64,000 bases of DNA from Proteobacteria bacterium UBA6503 (GTDB taxonomy: Bacteria; Pseudomonadota; Alphaproteobacteria; UBA1280; UBA6503), in assembly GCA_002436405.1 (NCBI GenBank), contig DJLZ01000001.1:372713-436712 (forward strand), in the 5' to 3' direction. The translations under genes and the position numbers were made by a program. Below the pieces are notes generated by a model. The model saw nothing but the letters and a program-made list of their open reading frames with translations, was not told where the DNA came from and searched no databases. Shown here piece after piece: positions 33,670 through 42,454 of this stretch (within the stretch, counting starts at the first letter, position 1; each line of letters begins with the position of its first letter).

Positions 33670-34701
33670 ATGAATATCCCTGAATCCCAGAAGGGCGTTG
33701 TCTCGTTTTTGATGGCAGCGACTTTCAGCAACGACAAACGTGCCGTTGAAATGATCGAAACCAACCAGAGCCTGGTCTTCTTGCAGGGCGGTTATGCCCT
33801 CAAGCTGTTCAAGGCAATCTCGCGGTATCGTGATAACACCACCCCGGAAGCCCGCCTCGAAAATGCGCAGCTCGAAATGGAAGCCAACCAGCCTCTGGCC
33901 GGCGACCTTTACGAATACATCCTCGCGATTATCGAATCGCCTGAAGGTGGCCTTGCCATGGTCGACCTTTCGGATGTGCGTGACTTCAAGGTCGTCGACT
34001 ATGTGGTCAAGATGCACTGCTTCGACAACAACGAACTGATGTACAACCGTCTGTTCGAAGGGTCGCTCACCGAGCATGACCTTTATGAACTCGGCGCCCA
34101 TGTGGCCCGCTTTCATGACAGTCAGCGCCCGCAGCCGGCCGAAGCTGGCACCTACCCGCAGACCTTCGCCGATGACTTTGTGCACTGGCTGAATGGTTAT
34201 TCGGACCGTGTGCCGCAAGGTGAACTGAAAGAGCTGATGCTCAACCTGCGTGATGTCGCCGCCAATGCTGTTGCCGCCAAGGATTCGGCGTTCCATGCCC
34301 GTGAAGGTCTTCGGACCACGCTTCACGGCGATATGGACTTTGGCAACATCGCTACCTTCAATGGCAAGCTGGTACCGTTCGACGCCCAGGTGCTGTTTGA
34401 CGGCAAGCGCGAAAACGACCCCGCAAAGGACGTGGCCTATATGCTGGCCCCGCTCTACATGTATGGTCGGCCTGATTTGGCAAAGGCGCTGATTCGTGGT
34501 TACAAGTCGGTTATTCCGATGGACAGCCTCGATGATGTTCTGCCCTTGTGGGTGGCCTATGCCTCGATGGTGCGCGGTAACTCGTGGCTGAGCAAAGCTG
34601 TGACCGTTTCGGACCCGGCCGAGGCCGCAAAGTTCGAAGCTCATGGCTATCGCTTCCTGAAAAACATGGAGCGTTTGCTCAAGGGCGAGATGACGCTCTA
34701 A
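33670..34701 (+). CDS. Aminoglycoside-phosphotransferase-like protein (COG2187 type), copy 3
   Basis: A 343-residue paralogue. Start MNIPESQKGVV mirrors copy 1. N-lobe VFLQGGYALKLFKAISRYRDNT, catalytic loop LHGDMDFGNIATFNGK, VPFDAQVLFDGKRENDPAKD. Codons end in C/G far more often than in copies 1 and 2 (for example GACGCCCAGGTGCTG), so the three copies have differing base composition despite adjacency. Leader pyrimidine tract at 33578-33660 and GATTGGAG before the ATG. Own terminator. Confidence 0.8.
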   Translation: MNIPESQKGVVSFLMAATFSNDKRAVEMIETNQSLVFLQGGYALKLFKAISRYRDNTTPEARLENAQLEMEANQPLAGDLYEYILAIIESPEGGLAMVDLSDVRDFKVVDYVVKMHCFDNNELMYNRLFEGSLTEHDLYELGAHVARFHDSQRPQPAEAGTYPQTFADDFVHWLNGYSDRVPQGELKELMLNLRDVAANAVAAKDSAFHAREGLRTTLHGDMDFGNIATFNGKLVPFDAQVLFDGKRENDPAKDVAYMLAPLYMYGRPDLAKALIRGYKSVIPMDSLDDVLPLWVAYASMVRGNSWLSKAVTVSDPAEAAKFEAHGYRFLKNMERLLKGEMTL

Positions 34702-34714
34702 TACCCTAACGATA

Positions 34715-34748
34715 AAACACCCCTAGCTTTGTGCTAGGGGTGTTTTTT
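34715..34748 (+). terminator. Intrinsic terminator after kinase copy 3
   Basis: AACACCCCTAGC (34717-34728) pairs with GCTAGGGGTGTT (34733-34744), then a T run. Confidence 0.9.
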
Positions 34749-34924
34749 TCATTTTATATCCATTCAGCACACAACATATGGTGGCCAAGCTTTATAACCC
34801 ACTGAAAGTATTCAAAAAGCTTGTCAGGCGTACAAAATAGGCGTATCTTCGGGATACAAAATTCTACACATCTTCTTTCTCTCTTTTCTAATCCTTTTCT
34901 TTTTCCCTGAATAAGGAACCAACT

Positions 34925-36034
34925 ATGACTGATCTTTCGACTGTCATTCAGCGGGTCCTTCCGCAGACGGTGGCCATTATCGCGCCCCCGACTGAGGTGC
35001 TGGAGCACCTGAAGAAGAACCCTCAGCTTGCCGTTGAGCCGCCGATTTCTGGCTCGGGCTACATCTACTCCAAAGATGGCTATGTCATCACCAATCACCA
35101 CGTGATTGCCAACGCCGACCCCCAGCACATCGAAGTCCTGACCTCTGACGGTCAGCGCATTTCGGCGAAGCTGGTAGGCAGCAGCCCTGCTGCTGACGTT
35201 GCTGTCCTGAAAATCAAGCCGTTTACCGGCATGCAGGTCATGACGTTCGCCGACAGCGATACCGCTAACTTCGGTCAGCCGGTTTTTGCCATCGGTGCCC
35301 CCAAGGCGCTGGAATTTTCGGTGTCGCAGGGCATCATTTCCAACCCGGAACGTTTCGATCGTCGCTGGCGTCAGCGCTTCGGTAACGTGAGCATTCTGCC
35401 CATCATGCAGACGGATGCCGCACTCAACCCCGGTAACTCGGGCGGTGCGCTGTTCAATGCAGCTGGCGAGGTTATCGGGATGAACACCTTCATCCAGACC
35501 CCCGTCGTTATGGGTGGCATGGGCGGTGCCATTGGTACCTCCATGGGGAGCGTGGGCCTTAACTTTGCTCTCAAGAGCAATGCCGTAAAGGCCACTGCCG
35601 ACAAAATCATCAAAAAGGGCGGTTCGCTTCAGGCGGCCAACCCTGGTTTCAGTCTGCAGAACCCCACTTCGCTCGATCGTTCGTCCATGCGTGACCCGGA
35701 AGCCCGCGTCACTCAGGTTGACTCTGGTAGCAATGCTGCCAAGGCCGGCTTGAAGAAGGGCGACATGGTCGTCTCGGTCGACGGTCACGATACCCCGCAC
35801 ACCATGGCGGCTCAGTATCGTCTGTTCTGTGCCGCTGGCGGTACGGCCACCATCAAGGTGCGTCGCCGTGTGGACGGTAAGGACAAGATGGCCGAAGTGT
35901 CGCTCACGTTCGAAATTCCGGAAACGGAAACCTTCATCGGCTGGGATAATCCCGGTGGTAATGGTGACGGTCGTTCCCTCGACCAGCATCACGCCCTTAT
36001 CAGCAATGATAATGACGAAGGCATTCGTGACTAA
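34925..36034 (+). CDS. HtrA/DegP-like serine protease without signal peptide, second copy
   Basis: A 369-residue trypsin-fold protease with triad His (VITNHHVIAN), Asp (PAADVAVLKI) and Ser (LNPGNSGGALFN), plus a PDZ domain (about 255-335, AAKAGLKKGDMVVSVDG). No signal peptide, so cytoplasmic. A glycine/methionine-rich loop (VVMGGMGGAIGTSMG) lies after the active-site Ser. Codons are C/G-ending. Leader CTTCTTTCTCTCTTTTC from 34872, AATAAGGA before the ATG, own terminator. Related in type and expression signals to the gene at 25468. Confidence 0.87.
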   Translation: MTDLSTVIQRVLPQTVAIIAPPTEVLEHLKKNPQLAVEPPISGSGYIYSKDGYVITNHHVIANADPQHIEVLTSDGQRISAKLVGSSPAADVAVLKIKPFTGMQVMTFADSDTANFGQPVFAIGAPKALEFSVSQGIISNPERFDRRWRQRFGNVSILPIMQTDAALNPGNSGGALFNAAGEVIGMNTFIQTPVVMGGMGGAIGTSMGSVGLNFALKSNAVKATADKIIKKGGSLQAANPGFSLQNPTSLDRSSMRDPEARVTQVDSGSNAAKAGLKKGDMVVSVDGHDTPHTMAAQYRLFCAAGGTATIKVRRRVDGKDKMAEVSLTFEIPETETFIGWDNPGGNGDGRSLDQHHALISNDNDEGIRD

Positions 36035-36045
36035 ATAACGAAAAT

Positions 36046-36082
36046 AGAAACACCCCAACCTTTTTGGTTGGGGTGTTTTTTT
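36046..36082 (+). terminator. Intrinsic terminator after second HtrA-like gene
   Basis: AAACACCCCAACC (36048-36060) pairs with GGTTGGGGTGTTT (36066-36078), then a T run. Confidence 0.92.
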
Positions 36083-36298
36083 TCGTCTCAATACCTACAC
36101 CCTTAGCCTTTGGCCATTCGTGCCCACTCACACAGTAAAAATACAGGCTATTTCAGGCCATTTTACGTGTTTTAGGCTATCCCTGTCTAAATACATGGCA
36201 AATATGGTTAAAAAGGGCGTTTTTTCGTTCTTTTTGGTGGGGTTTTATGGTATATTTTGGCATTCAAAAAACTATAAGAAAACTAGGTATCAAAACCC

Positions 36299-38767
36299 AT
36301 GACACAGGCGGCTGAAGATATGACACAAAACACCCCAGAACAACAGAACTATGGCGCAGATTCGATTAAGGTTCTTAAAGGCCTTGATGCTGTACGTAAA
36401 CGTCCAGGCATGTACATCGGTGACACCGAAGACGGCACTGGTCTACACCACATGGTGTACGAGGTTGTTGATAACGCGATTGATGAAGCCCTTGCCGGCC
36501 ACTGTGACCAAGTAAAAGTTATTCTGAACGAAGACGGTTCAGTTTCAGTTTCTGATAACGGTCGTGGTATCCCGACTGATATCCACAAAGAAGAAGGTGT
36601 TTCAGCGGCTGAGGTTATCATGACGCAGCTTCACGCTGGTGGTAAGTTCGACTCGAACTCATACAAGGTTTCGGGTGGTCTACACGGTGTGGGTGTGTCG
36701 GTAGTAAACGCCCTATCTGAAATGCTTCAGCTTGAAATTCACCGTAATGGTCGTAAGTTTACCCAAGAATACCGCGAAGGTGTGCCTGTGGCGCCTTTGG
36801 AAGATGTGGGCCCGACCGACCAAAAAGGTACAATGCTAACCTTCTTGCCAAGCCGCGAGACGTTCAAGAACATTGATTTCTCATTCGATACCCTTTCAAA
36901 CCGTTTGCGTGAACTTTCATTCCTAAACTCAGGTGTGCGTATTACCGTTATTGACCGCCGTGGTGAAGAAGAAAAAGTTCTAGATATGGAATACGAAGGT
37001 GGCGTGCTTGCATTCGTTAAGCACATTGACCGTCACCGTCAGTCTATCCACCCAGAAGACGATATCTTTATCCAAACAGATGAAGACGACCAAGGCATTA
37101 CCGTTGAGTGTGCGTTGCAGTGGAACGACGGCTACTCAGAAAACGTATTCCCGTTCACCAACAACATTCCACAGCGTGATGGTGGTACCCACGTGCAGGG
37201 CTTCCGTGCTGCACTAACTCGTGCCATTAACACCTACGCTGACCAAAACAACCTGATTAAGAAAAAAGACGTGTCACTTTCAGGTGATGACTGTCGTGAA
37301 GGCCTAACTTGCGTACTAAGCGTTAAAGTGCCTGATCCTAAGTTCTCATCACAGACTAAGGACAAGCTTGTATCGTCTGAAGTACGTGGCGCTGTTGAAA
37401 GTGCCGTTGGTTCAGCCTTGGCTGAGTTCTTTGAAGAGAACCCATCAACAACCAAGATGGTGATTCAGAAAATTCAAGAAAGTGCTATTGCCCGTGAAGC
37501 GGCCCGTAAGGCCCGTGAACTGACACGCCGTAAAACTGCACTAGAAGTTTCAAACCTACCAGGTAAGCTTGCTGACTGCTCGGATAAGGCCCCTGAAAAC
37601 TGCGAACTATACATCGTGGAGGGTGACTCAGCGGGTGGTTCTGCAAAGCAGGCCCGTAACCGTGCGAACCAAGCGATCTTGCCGCTACGTGGTAAAATTT
37701 TGAACGTTGAAAAAGTACGTTTTGACCGCATCCTGAAAAACAACGAAGTTGGCACACTGCTGACTGCGTTGGGTACAGGTATCGGTGAAGAAGGCTTTGA
37801 TATTGAAAAGCTACGTTACCACAAAATCGTTATCATGACCGATGCGGACGTTGATGGTGCACACATTCGTACGCTTCTTCTCACGTTCTTCTACCGCTAC
37901 ATGCCACAGCTGATTGATAACGGTCACCTGTACATTGCGCAGCCACCGCTATATCGTGTGGCCCGCGGTAAGAGCGAAACTTACCTAAAAGACCAAGCTT
38001 CACTAGAAGAATACCTAGCGAACAGCGGTCTTAAGGACTCTGAGTTTTCAGCCGATGGCGAAACTTGGACAGAAGACAAACTAAACAGCCTGTTTAAGCT
38101 TTCACAAAAAGCAGCACGCCACACTGATGCCCTACGCAAGCAACTACCACGCTTTGTCGTACACGGTTTGATTTCAGCTGGCTGCGAAACAAACACGCTA
38201 GACTCTGAAGCCACAGCTTCAAGCGTTGCTGAAGGTGTTAAAGCCTACGTTAACCGTGACCTACCAATCAACGAAGCTTGGCAAGTTGAAGTGGTTAAAG
38301 GCACAACTGACGAGCACGGCGACCCTACTGGTCTTGTGATGACTGTGAGCCGCTCAATTTCAGGTGCTCAAGAGAGCCATACTATTACCTCAACAACCCT
38401 AGCGCTACCTGCACTGCGTGCGCTAATGGCTGAGCGTGACACCCTAGTTAAACTAACGAAGGGCGGTATGTTTAAGTCGAAGAGCAACGAACACCCAATC
38501 TACAGCCACGACGACTTTATTGCGGCGGTCCTTCAAGAAGGCCAACGCGGTATTAACGTACAGCGTTATAAGGGTCTTGGTGAGATGAACCCAGACCAAC
38601 TATGGGAAACAACACTTAACCCAGAAAACCGCACACTGCTTAAAGTAAGCATTGATGATGGTGCTGGTGCAGATGATATCTTCACCAAACTGATGGGTGA
38701 CATTGTTGAACCTCGTCGTGAGTTCATTGAAGAGAATGCCTTGTCTGTGAAGAACTTGGATATCTAA
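36299..38767 (+). CDS. gyrB: DNA gyrase subunit B
   Basis: An 822-residue ATPase subunit of DNA gyrase, which introduces negative supercoils with GyrA. GHKL motifs VYEVVDNAIDEA and GLHGVGVSVVNALS, TOPRIM motifs EGDSAGGSAKQARNR and DADVDGAHIRTLLLTFF, and the C-terminal QRYKGLGEMNPDQLWETT are intact. ATG 36299 and ATG 36320 are both possible starts; neither has a strong ribosome binding site. Monocistronic, with terminator at 38791. Confidence 0.96.
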   Translation: MTQAAEDMTQNTPEQQNYGADSIKVLKGLDAVRKRPGMYIGDTEDGTGLHHMVYEVVDNAIDEALAGHCDQVKVILNEDGSVSVSDNGRGIPTDIHKEEGVSAAEVIMTQLHAGGKFDSNSYKVSGGLHGVGVSVVNALSEMLQLEIHRNGRKFTQEYREGVPVAPLEDVGPTDQKGTMLTFLPSRETFKNIDFSFDTLSNRLRELSFLNSGVRITVIDRRGEEEKVLDMEYEGGVLAFVKHIDRHRQSIHPEDDIFIQTDEDDQGITVECALQWNDGYSENVFPFTNNIPQRDGGTHVQGFRAALTRAINTYADQNNLIKKKDVSLSGDDCREGLTCVLSVKVPDPKFSSQTKDKLVSSEVRGAVESAVGSALAEFFEENPSTTKMVIQKIQESAIAREAARKARELTRRKTALEVSNLPGKLADCSDKAPENCELYIVEGDSAGGSAKQARNRANQAILPLRGKILNVEKVRFDRILKNNEVGTLLTALGTGIGEEGFDIEKLRYHKIVIMTDADVDGAHIRTLLLTFFYRYMPQLIDNGHLYIAQPPLYRVARGKSETYLKDQASLEEYLANSGLKDSEFSADGETWTEDKLNSLFKLSQKAARHTDALRKQLPRFVVHGLISAGCETNTLDSEATASSVAEGVKAYVNRDLPINEAWQVEVVKGTTDEHGDPTGLVMTVSRSISGAQESHTITSTTLALPALRALMAERDTLVKLTKGGMFKSKSNEHPIYSHDDFIAAVLQEGQRGINVQRYKGLGEMNPDQLWETTLNPENRTLLKVSIDDGAGADDIFTKLMGDIVEPRREFIEENALSVKNLDI

Positions 38768-38788
38768 TACTCTTCAAACCACACGCTA

Positions 38789-38822
38789 AAAACAGCCCCA
38801 AAACTTGGGGCTGTTTTTTTAT
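38789..38822 (+). terminator. Intrinsic terminator after gyrB
   Basis: AACAGCCCCAA (38791-38801) pairs with TTGGGGCTGTT (38805-38815), followed by T. Confidence 0.92.
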
Positions 38823-39219
38823 GCCCTAGCGTTCACATACAGCGCTTTATTTCTGGCTTAACATAACAACACCATAAAGTTGTGTTTTTAACCACAAGTA
38901 CACCCAAGCTTTTGGCAAAGTGTGGCTTAAAGTGCTACCCATAAAACTTTATTTTTAAAGGGTTTATAGGTCATACCAATTTGAGTCCTTGGGCCTATTT
39001 AGCGTATATTTATCCACAGACCCCCCATATATAGTGGGTGTGTATTTTTTTTGATTTTTTTAGTTGACACAGCGTAACAGTATGGTAAAAGCGGCCTCTG
39101 TGTTTTTACATATTGTTTATCTTCTTTCTCGTTTTATTACTCCTCCAACACTAGCTGGGGCGTTGCTCTGTCATTCCTAAATATGAATGTACATCAACCT
39201 CCAATAAGGAACACTCACT
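38823..39219 (+). promoter_or_regulatory. AT-rich intergenic region upstream of HAD-like gene, with a DnaA box
   Basis: About 400 nt without a gene. It contains an exact DnaA box TTATCCACA (39010-39018), a GC-rich repeat followed by two T runs (39020-39060) that resembles a weak terminator, TTGACA at 39064-39069, and the pyrimidine leader motif CTTCTTTCTCGTTTTATT (39121-39138). CAATAAGGAACA precedes the ATG. Promoter calls here are tentative. Confidence 0.45.
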
Positions 39220-39630
39220 ATGATTCGCCACTCTGCACGTCAAACTGCCGTGGTTGTCAGCTTCGACAATGTCATGCCGCACCAGCGCCGTGACGCTACC
39301 GAGCTGAGCACTTCGGTGCCCTCTGACTGGTCGCACAGCGTCGTACGCAGCATGCGTCGCCGCGGCTTCCAGATTATCATTCTTTCGTCCTACCCGGAGC
39401 ACATGCGCCCGATCGTGGAAGCCTGGCTCGAAGCCAACGGCGTTCCGTTCGATCGTCTGCTCATGAACGCCGATATGGGCGACGACAGCGAAGCTGAAGA
39501 TTGCGCCATCATGCGTGGTGCCCTCTTCGATGAGCATGTCCGCGACTATTACTGCGTTCTGTTTGCCGTCGAAGGCAACCCGATCATCGCAGCAACCGTC
39601 TGGGCCGAGCGTGGTATCCACTGCGTTTAA
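39220..39630 (+). CDS. Degenerate HAD-like protein
   Basis: A 136-residue relative of the HAD phosphatase at 28089. The fold elements align (IIILSSYPEHMRPIVEAWLEANG against IILLTGRPDSYRAHTERWL) but motif I reads SFDNVMPHQRRD instead of FDMDGT, so the second Asp is lost; motif II has Ser for Thr; and motif IV reads EGNP for DDNP. It is therefore probably not a phosphatase but a binding or regulatory protein. Strongly C/G-ending codons, shared pyrimidine leader and own terminator. Confidence 0.7.
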   Translation: MIRHSARQTAVVVSFDNVMPHQRRDATELSTSVPSDWSHSVVRSMRRRGFQIIILSSYPEHMRPIVEAWLEANGVPFDRLLMNADMGDDSEAEDCAIMRGALFDEHVRDYYCVLFAVEGNPIIAATVWAERGIHCV

Positions 39631-39648
39631 CCCTGAATAACGAAATCA

Positions 39649-39680
39649 AAAACCCCGCCGATTGGCGGGGTTTTTTTTAT
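39649..39680 (+). terminator. Intrinsic terminator after degenerate HAD gene
   Basis: AACCCCGCC (39651-39659) pairs with GGCGGGGTT (39664-39672), followed by eight T. Also usable by the leftward gene ending at 39702 only in reverse, where the A run supplies T. Confidence 0.9.
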
Positions 39681-39701
39681 GCTTACTACAGGCTTAAAAG
39701 A

Positions 39702-40199
39702 TTAAAGCTCAAACTCTTTCATAAAGCGTTTTACGCCACTTGGGCCCTTTAAGTGATACCATGTAATATCAGGGTACTTTTCCATCAGCTCTAACGTCAC
39801 ACGGCGTGAGCGCTTAGGGTAATCAAACAAGATAAAGTTAATAAACTCCCAATCAACTTTCTGAGGGCATCCATCTGCTTGAACATACTTTTGCTCTAGC
39901 GTGCGCTTAATCACACGATATACACAAAAGAGACGATTAAAATCGAGGAATACAATGGTATCCGCTCGTGCAGCACGCATCTCCATAGTGCTGCCGTAGT
40001 TGCCATCAATCACCCATTCGTCTTTAGCAAGTTCGGCACGTACCAATTCTTCAAACTCTGGCTTATCACGCTGTACCCATCCCGGTTTCCAGAAGAGATG
40101 ATCAAGGTGAACAATAGGCAAGCCTACCTTTTTAGCGAATTTCTCAGACAAGGTTGTTTTACCTGCGCCTGGGCAACCAATAAACATCACACGTTTCAT
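39702..40199 (-). CDS. P-loop kinase, topology-modulation/adenylate-kinase-like
   Basis: A 165-residue P-loop NTPase. Walker A FIGCPGAGKTTLSEKFAKK, then LPIVHLDHLFWKPGW and DEWVIDGNYGSTM, a pattern found in the FlaR/topology-modulation family of small adenylate-kinase-like proteins. Cytosolic; substrate unknown. Lies between dnaN and the degenerate HAD gene, reading away from dnaN in the same direction. Confidence 0.8.
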   Translation of the reverse strand: MKRVMFIGCPGAGKTTLSEKFAKKVGLPIVHLDHLFWKPGWVQRDKPEFEELVRAELAKDEWVIDGNYGSTMEMRAARADTIVFLDFNRLFCVYRVIKRTLEQKYVQADGCPQKVDWEFINFILFDYPKRSRRVTLELMEKYPDITWYHLKGPSGVKRFMKEFEL

Positions 40200-40242
40200 G
40201 TATATCCTCCTGATTGAATAAATAAGAAAAATAGCCCCAAGA

Positions 40243-40272
40243 AAATAGCCCTGTTCACACAGGGCTATTGTT
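40243..40272 (-). terminator. Intrinsic terminator after dnaN
   Basis: AATAGCCCTG (40245-40254) pairs with CAGGGCTATT (40260-40269). On the minus strand TTTTC follows. Confidence 0.75.
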
Positions 40273-40378
40273 CATAAATTTGAGGTGAATTTGGGATGAG
40301 AAAATTCTTTGATAAAAGGCGAAGTGTATAAAATTATACACGAGCCTGAAGCAAAGGATTTAATCGCCCAAAGGCGCC

Positions 40379-41494
40379 TTAAATACGCATTGGCATCAGC
40401 ACGAATAGTGCATCAACGTCCTTAGGGTCTTTCAGAACCACAGGTGACATACCGTCTTTTAGGAAGAACTGCATGTCTTCGCCTTCAATCAGGCCACCAA
40501 TTTCAGAAACGTAGCGGGCGTTAAAGCCAAGATCAATGTCGTTGTTTTCGTATGCAACGCGCATTTCTTCGCTCGCGTTCTCTTGGTCAGGGTTGTTGGC
40601 GCTGATGGTCAACTGGTTTGACTTCAATGAGAACTTAACTGAGCGTGATTTTTCGTGGCTCAAAACAGCTACACGGTCTACCGCTTGTAGGAATGGTAGG
40701 CGTGGCACGTCCATCTCGATGCCGTTATCTTTAGGGATAACACGCTGGTAATCAGGGAATGGGCCGTCGATTACTTTAGAAGTAATTGTTAGCTCAGGTG
40801 TTTGGAACTGAATTTTACGGTCAGTTACAGTTACTTTAATTTTCTTCGCTTCTTCAGAAAGCTTTTTAAGCTCGCCTACTGTTTTACGAGGAATAATTAC
40901 GCCTGGCATGTCTTCGGCACCTTCTGGTAGAGGTTGCTCAACGCTTGCAAGACGGTGACCGTCAGTTGCAACAACACGCAGGGCTTTGCCTTCTTTACCT
41001 TCAGCGCTGTGCATGTACACACCGTTTAGGTATTGGCGCGTGTCTTCCTGTGAGGCAGCAAATTGTGCTTTTACCAACAGGCGCTTTAGTTCTTCACCAG
41101 TTAGGGTGAATGATTTTTTGTCGGTAATGCTTGTAAAGTCAGGGAAAGCTGAAGCGTCAAGGCAAGCTAGTGAGAAGCGAGCTTTACCAGCTGAAACGGC
41201 CAAACGGTCTTTCGTTTCAGTGAGTTCAGCGTTTACCATTACGCCTTCAGGCAGTTTGCGAACAATCTCGTAAAGTTTGTGGGCGTTTACTGTGGTCATA
41301 CCAGCAGTTTCAACAAACGCGTCGGCTGAGCCTTGAACAGCGATGTCGTTATCGGTTGCTGTTGTAATAAGCTTGTTGTCTTTAGCTTCCATACGTACGT
41401 TTGAAAGAATCGCGATGCTGCTTTTCTTTTCAACAACTGATTGGGTGTAGCCCAGGTTTTTCAAGAAAACTTCACGGGTAATTGAGAATTTCAT
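40379..41494 (-). CDS. dnaN: DNA polymerase III beta sliding clamp
   Basis: A 371-residue clamp, the ring that tethers replicative polymerase to DNA. Typical features: MKFSITREVFLKNLGYTQSVVEKKSSIAILSNV at the start in outline, ATDGHRLASVEQ in the middle domain, and the C-terminal PVVLKDPKD...LFVLMPMRI that forms the peptide-binding pocket. Length normal. dnaA is not in the window; recF is 12 kb away. Confidence 0.96.
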   Translation of the reverse strand: MKFSITREVFLKNLGYTQSVVEKKSSIAILSNVRMEAKDNKLITTATDNDIAVQGSADAFVETAGMTTVNAHKLYEIVRKLPEGVMVNAELTETKDRLAVSAGKARFSLACLDASAFPDFTSITDKKSFTLTGEELKRLLVKAQFAASQEDTRQYLNGVYMHSAEGKEGKALRVVATDGHRLASVEQPLPEGAEDMPGVIIPRKTVGELKKLSEEAKKIKVTVTDRKIQFQTPELTITSKVIDGPFPDYQRVIPKDNGIEMDVPRLPFLQAVDRVAVLSHEKSRSVKFSLKSNQLTISANNPDQENASEEMRVAYENNDIDLGFNARYVSEIGGLIEGEDMQFFLKDGMSPVVLKDPKDVDALFVLMPMRI

Positions 41495-41673
41495 AGCGCC
41501 CTACCTCTAGAGAAAATGTGTCTTGTTTATTTGTTGTGCTTTGCATGCTGTTTTTAGCACATCAAAACTGTAGCAAAAGATTACCACACTTTAGCCACAC
41601 GCCAAAGCAGGAAAGCGCCTTTTTAGCGCCCTTTTTTAGGGGGTATAAACGGGCAGTTTTAAGAAGGAATTAA

Positions 41674-42432
41674 CTACTTGGTATAAAGCTTACGAAAGTC
41701 GCGCCAGTCGGCAGGGGCTGAGCGTTTGTAGCCTTCAAAAAGCGTACCTTTGTAAGGTGCCAAAACCTCTTCGGTCAGAGCAATTAAACCCTCAAGTTTA
41801 CAGTGCACAGCGTCTTTAAAGGCTGCCTCAAAACGGTTGGCAAACTCTGGGTGGTTTTGGGCAAGCAAGCGGCCCAAGCTCTTGCTATGGCCTGACCATT
41901 CACCACGGGTACGGAGGTAAAAATCGCCCAGCTTTTCATACAGGCGTGCCACAATGCCCATAAGCTCTAAATGCGGGCGGTCCGCGTCAAGGTCATCCAG
42001 CAAGTCGGTAATGAAGTAACGAAGGTCATCAACTTCTTCTGCTGAAAGTTTTGGCGGGCCAAGCTCAAGCAATTTACGGGCTTCTGCGCGTATACGCAGG
42101 CTTGTGGCACTTTCTTCAGGGTAAATTTCACCGTTGCACATCATGTCCATCATCACGGCCATGCCACGCTCACGGTCTTTTTGCATAAAGTATTGGTTGG
42201 CTTGCTCGTTTTGAACAAAAAACTCAATAGGCCAGCCTTGCTCAACCGTTGAAAAACGATGCACGTCGTCATAATCATCTGGTTGAATCACGGTAATATC
42301 AATGTCTGACTTTTCAGTGGCTGTACCACGAATCACTGACCCTGCAATAAATGCGCACACCGCATTGGGGTAGTGCTTTTGAAGGGCAGCTTGTGCCGCC
42401 TCTTGGTATGAAGGGCGCTTAAGTTCAGTCAT
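41674..42432 (-). CDS. Nucleotidyltransferase-domain protein
   Basis: A 252-residue protein with an N-terminal DNA polymerase beta-like nucleotidyltransferase domain: FIAGSVIRGTATEKSDIDITVI holds the GS and DxD metal site. A helical C-terminal part follows, like aminoglycoside or MNT-type enzymes with HEPN-like helices. ATG 42432 is used; a TTG at 42465 would overlap mnmE. Either start lacks a good ribosome binding site, so translation may be coupled to mnmE, whose stop lies 22 nt upstream. Substrate unknown. Confidence 0.75.
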   Translation of the reverse strand: MTELKRPSYQEAAQAALQKHYPNAVCAFIAGSVIRGTATEKSDIDITVIQPDDYDDVHRFSTVEQGWPIEFFVQNEQANQYFMQKDRERGMAVMMDMMCNGEIYPEESATSLRIRAEARKLLELGPPKLSAEEVDDLRYFITDLLDDLDADRPHLELMGIVARLYEKLGDFYLRTRGEWSGHSKSLGRLLAQNHPEFANRFEAAFKDAVHCKLEGLIALTEEVLAPYKGTLFEGYKRSAPADWRDFRKLYTK

Positions 42433-42454
42433 TTTATTACTGTTATTTTTATCT

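Noticed and set aside
33601..34644. Long minus-strand frame opposite kinase copy 3
   Set aside because: The plus frame has the full APH-like motifs; the minus frame is an antisense shadow made possible by C/G-ending codons.
34754..36091. 445-residue minus-strand frame opposite the second HtrA-like gene
   Set aside because: The plus strand encodes a complete protease with triad and PDZ; the antisense frame has no recognisable domain.
39014..39058. Terminator of a small RNA upstream of the 39220 gene
   Set aside because: A C-rich/G-rich hairpin and T runs are there but the stem is short and separated from the T run, so support is too weak.
39151..39621. Minus-strand frame opposite the degenerate HAD gene
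   Set aside because: Plus frame aligns with the HAD protein at 28089, has a ribosome binding site and terminator; the minus frame is a shadow.
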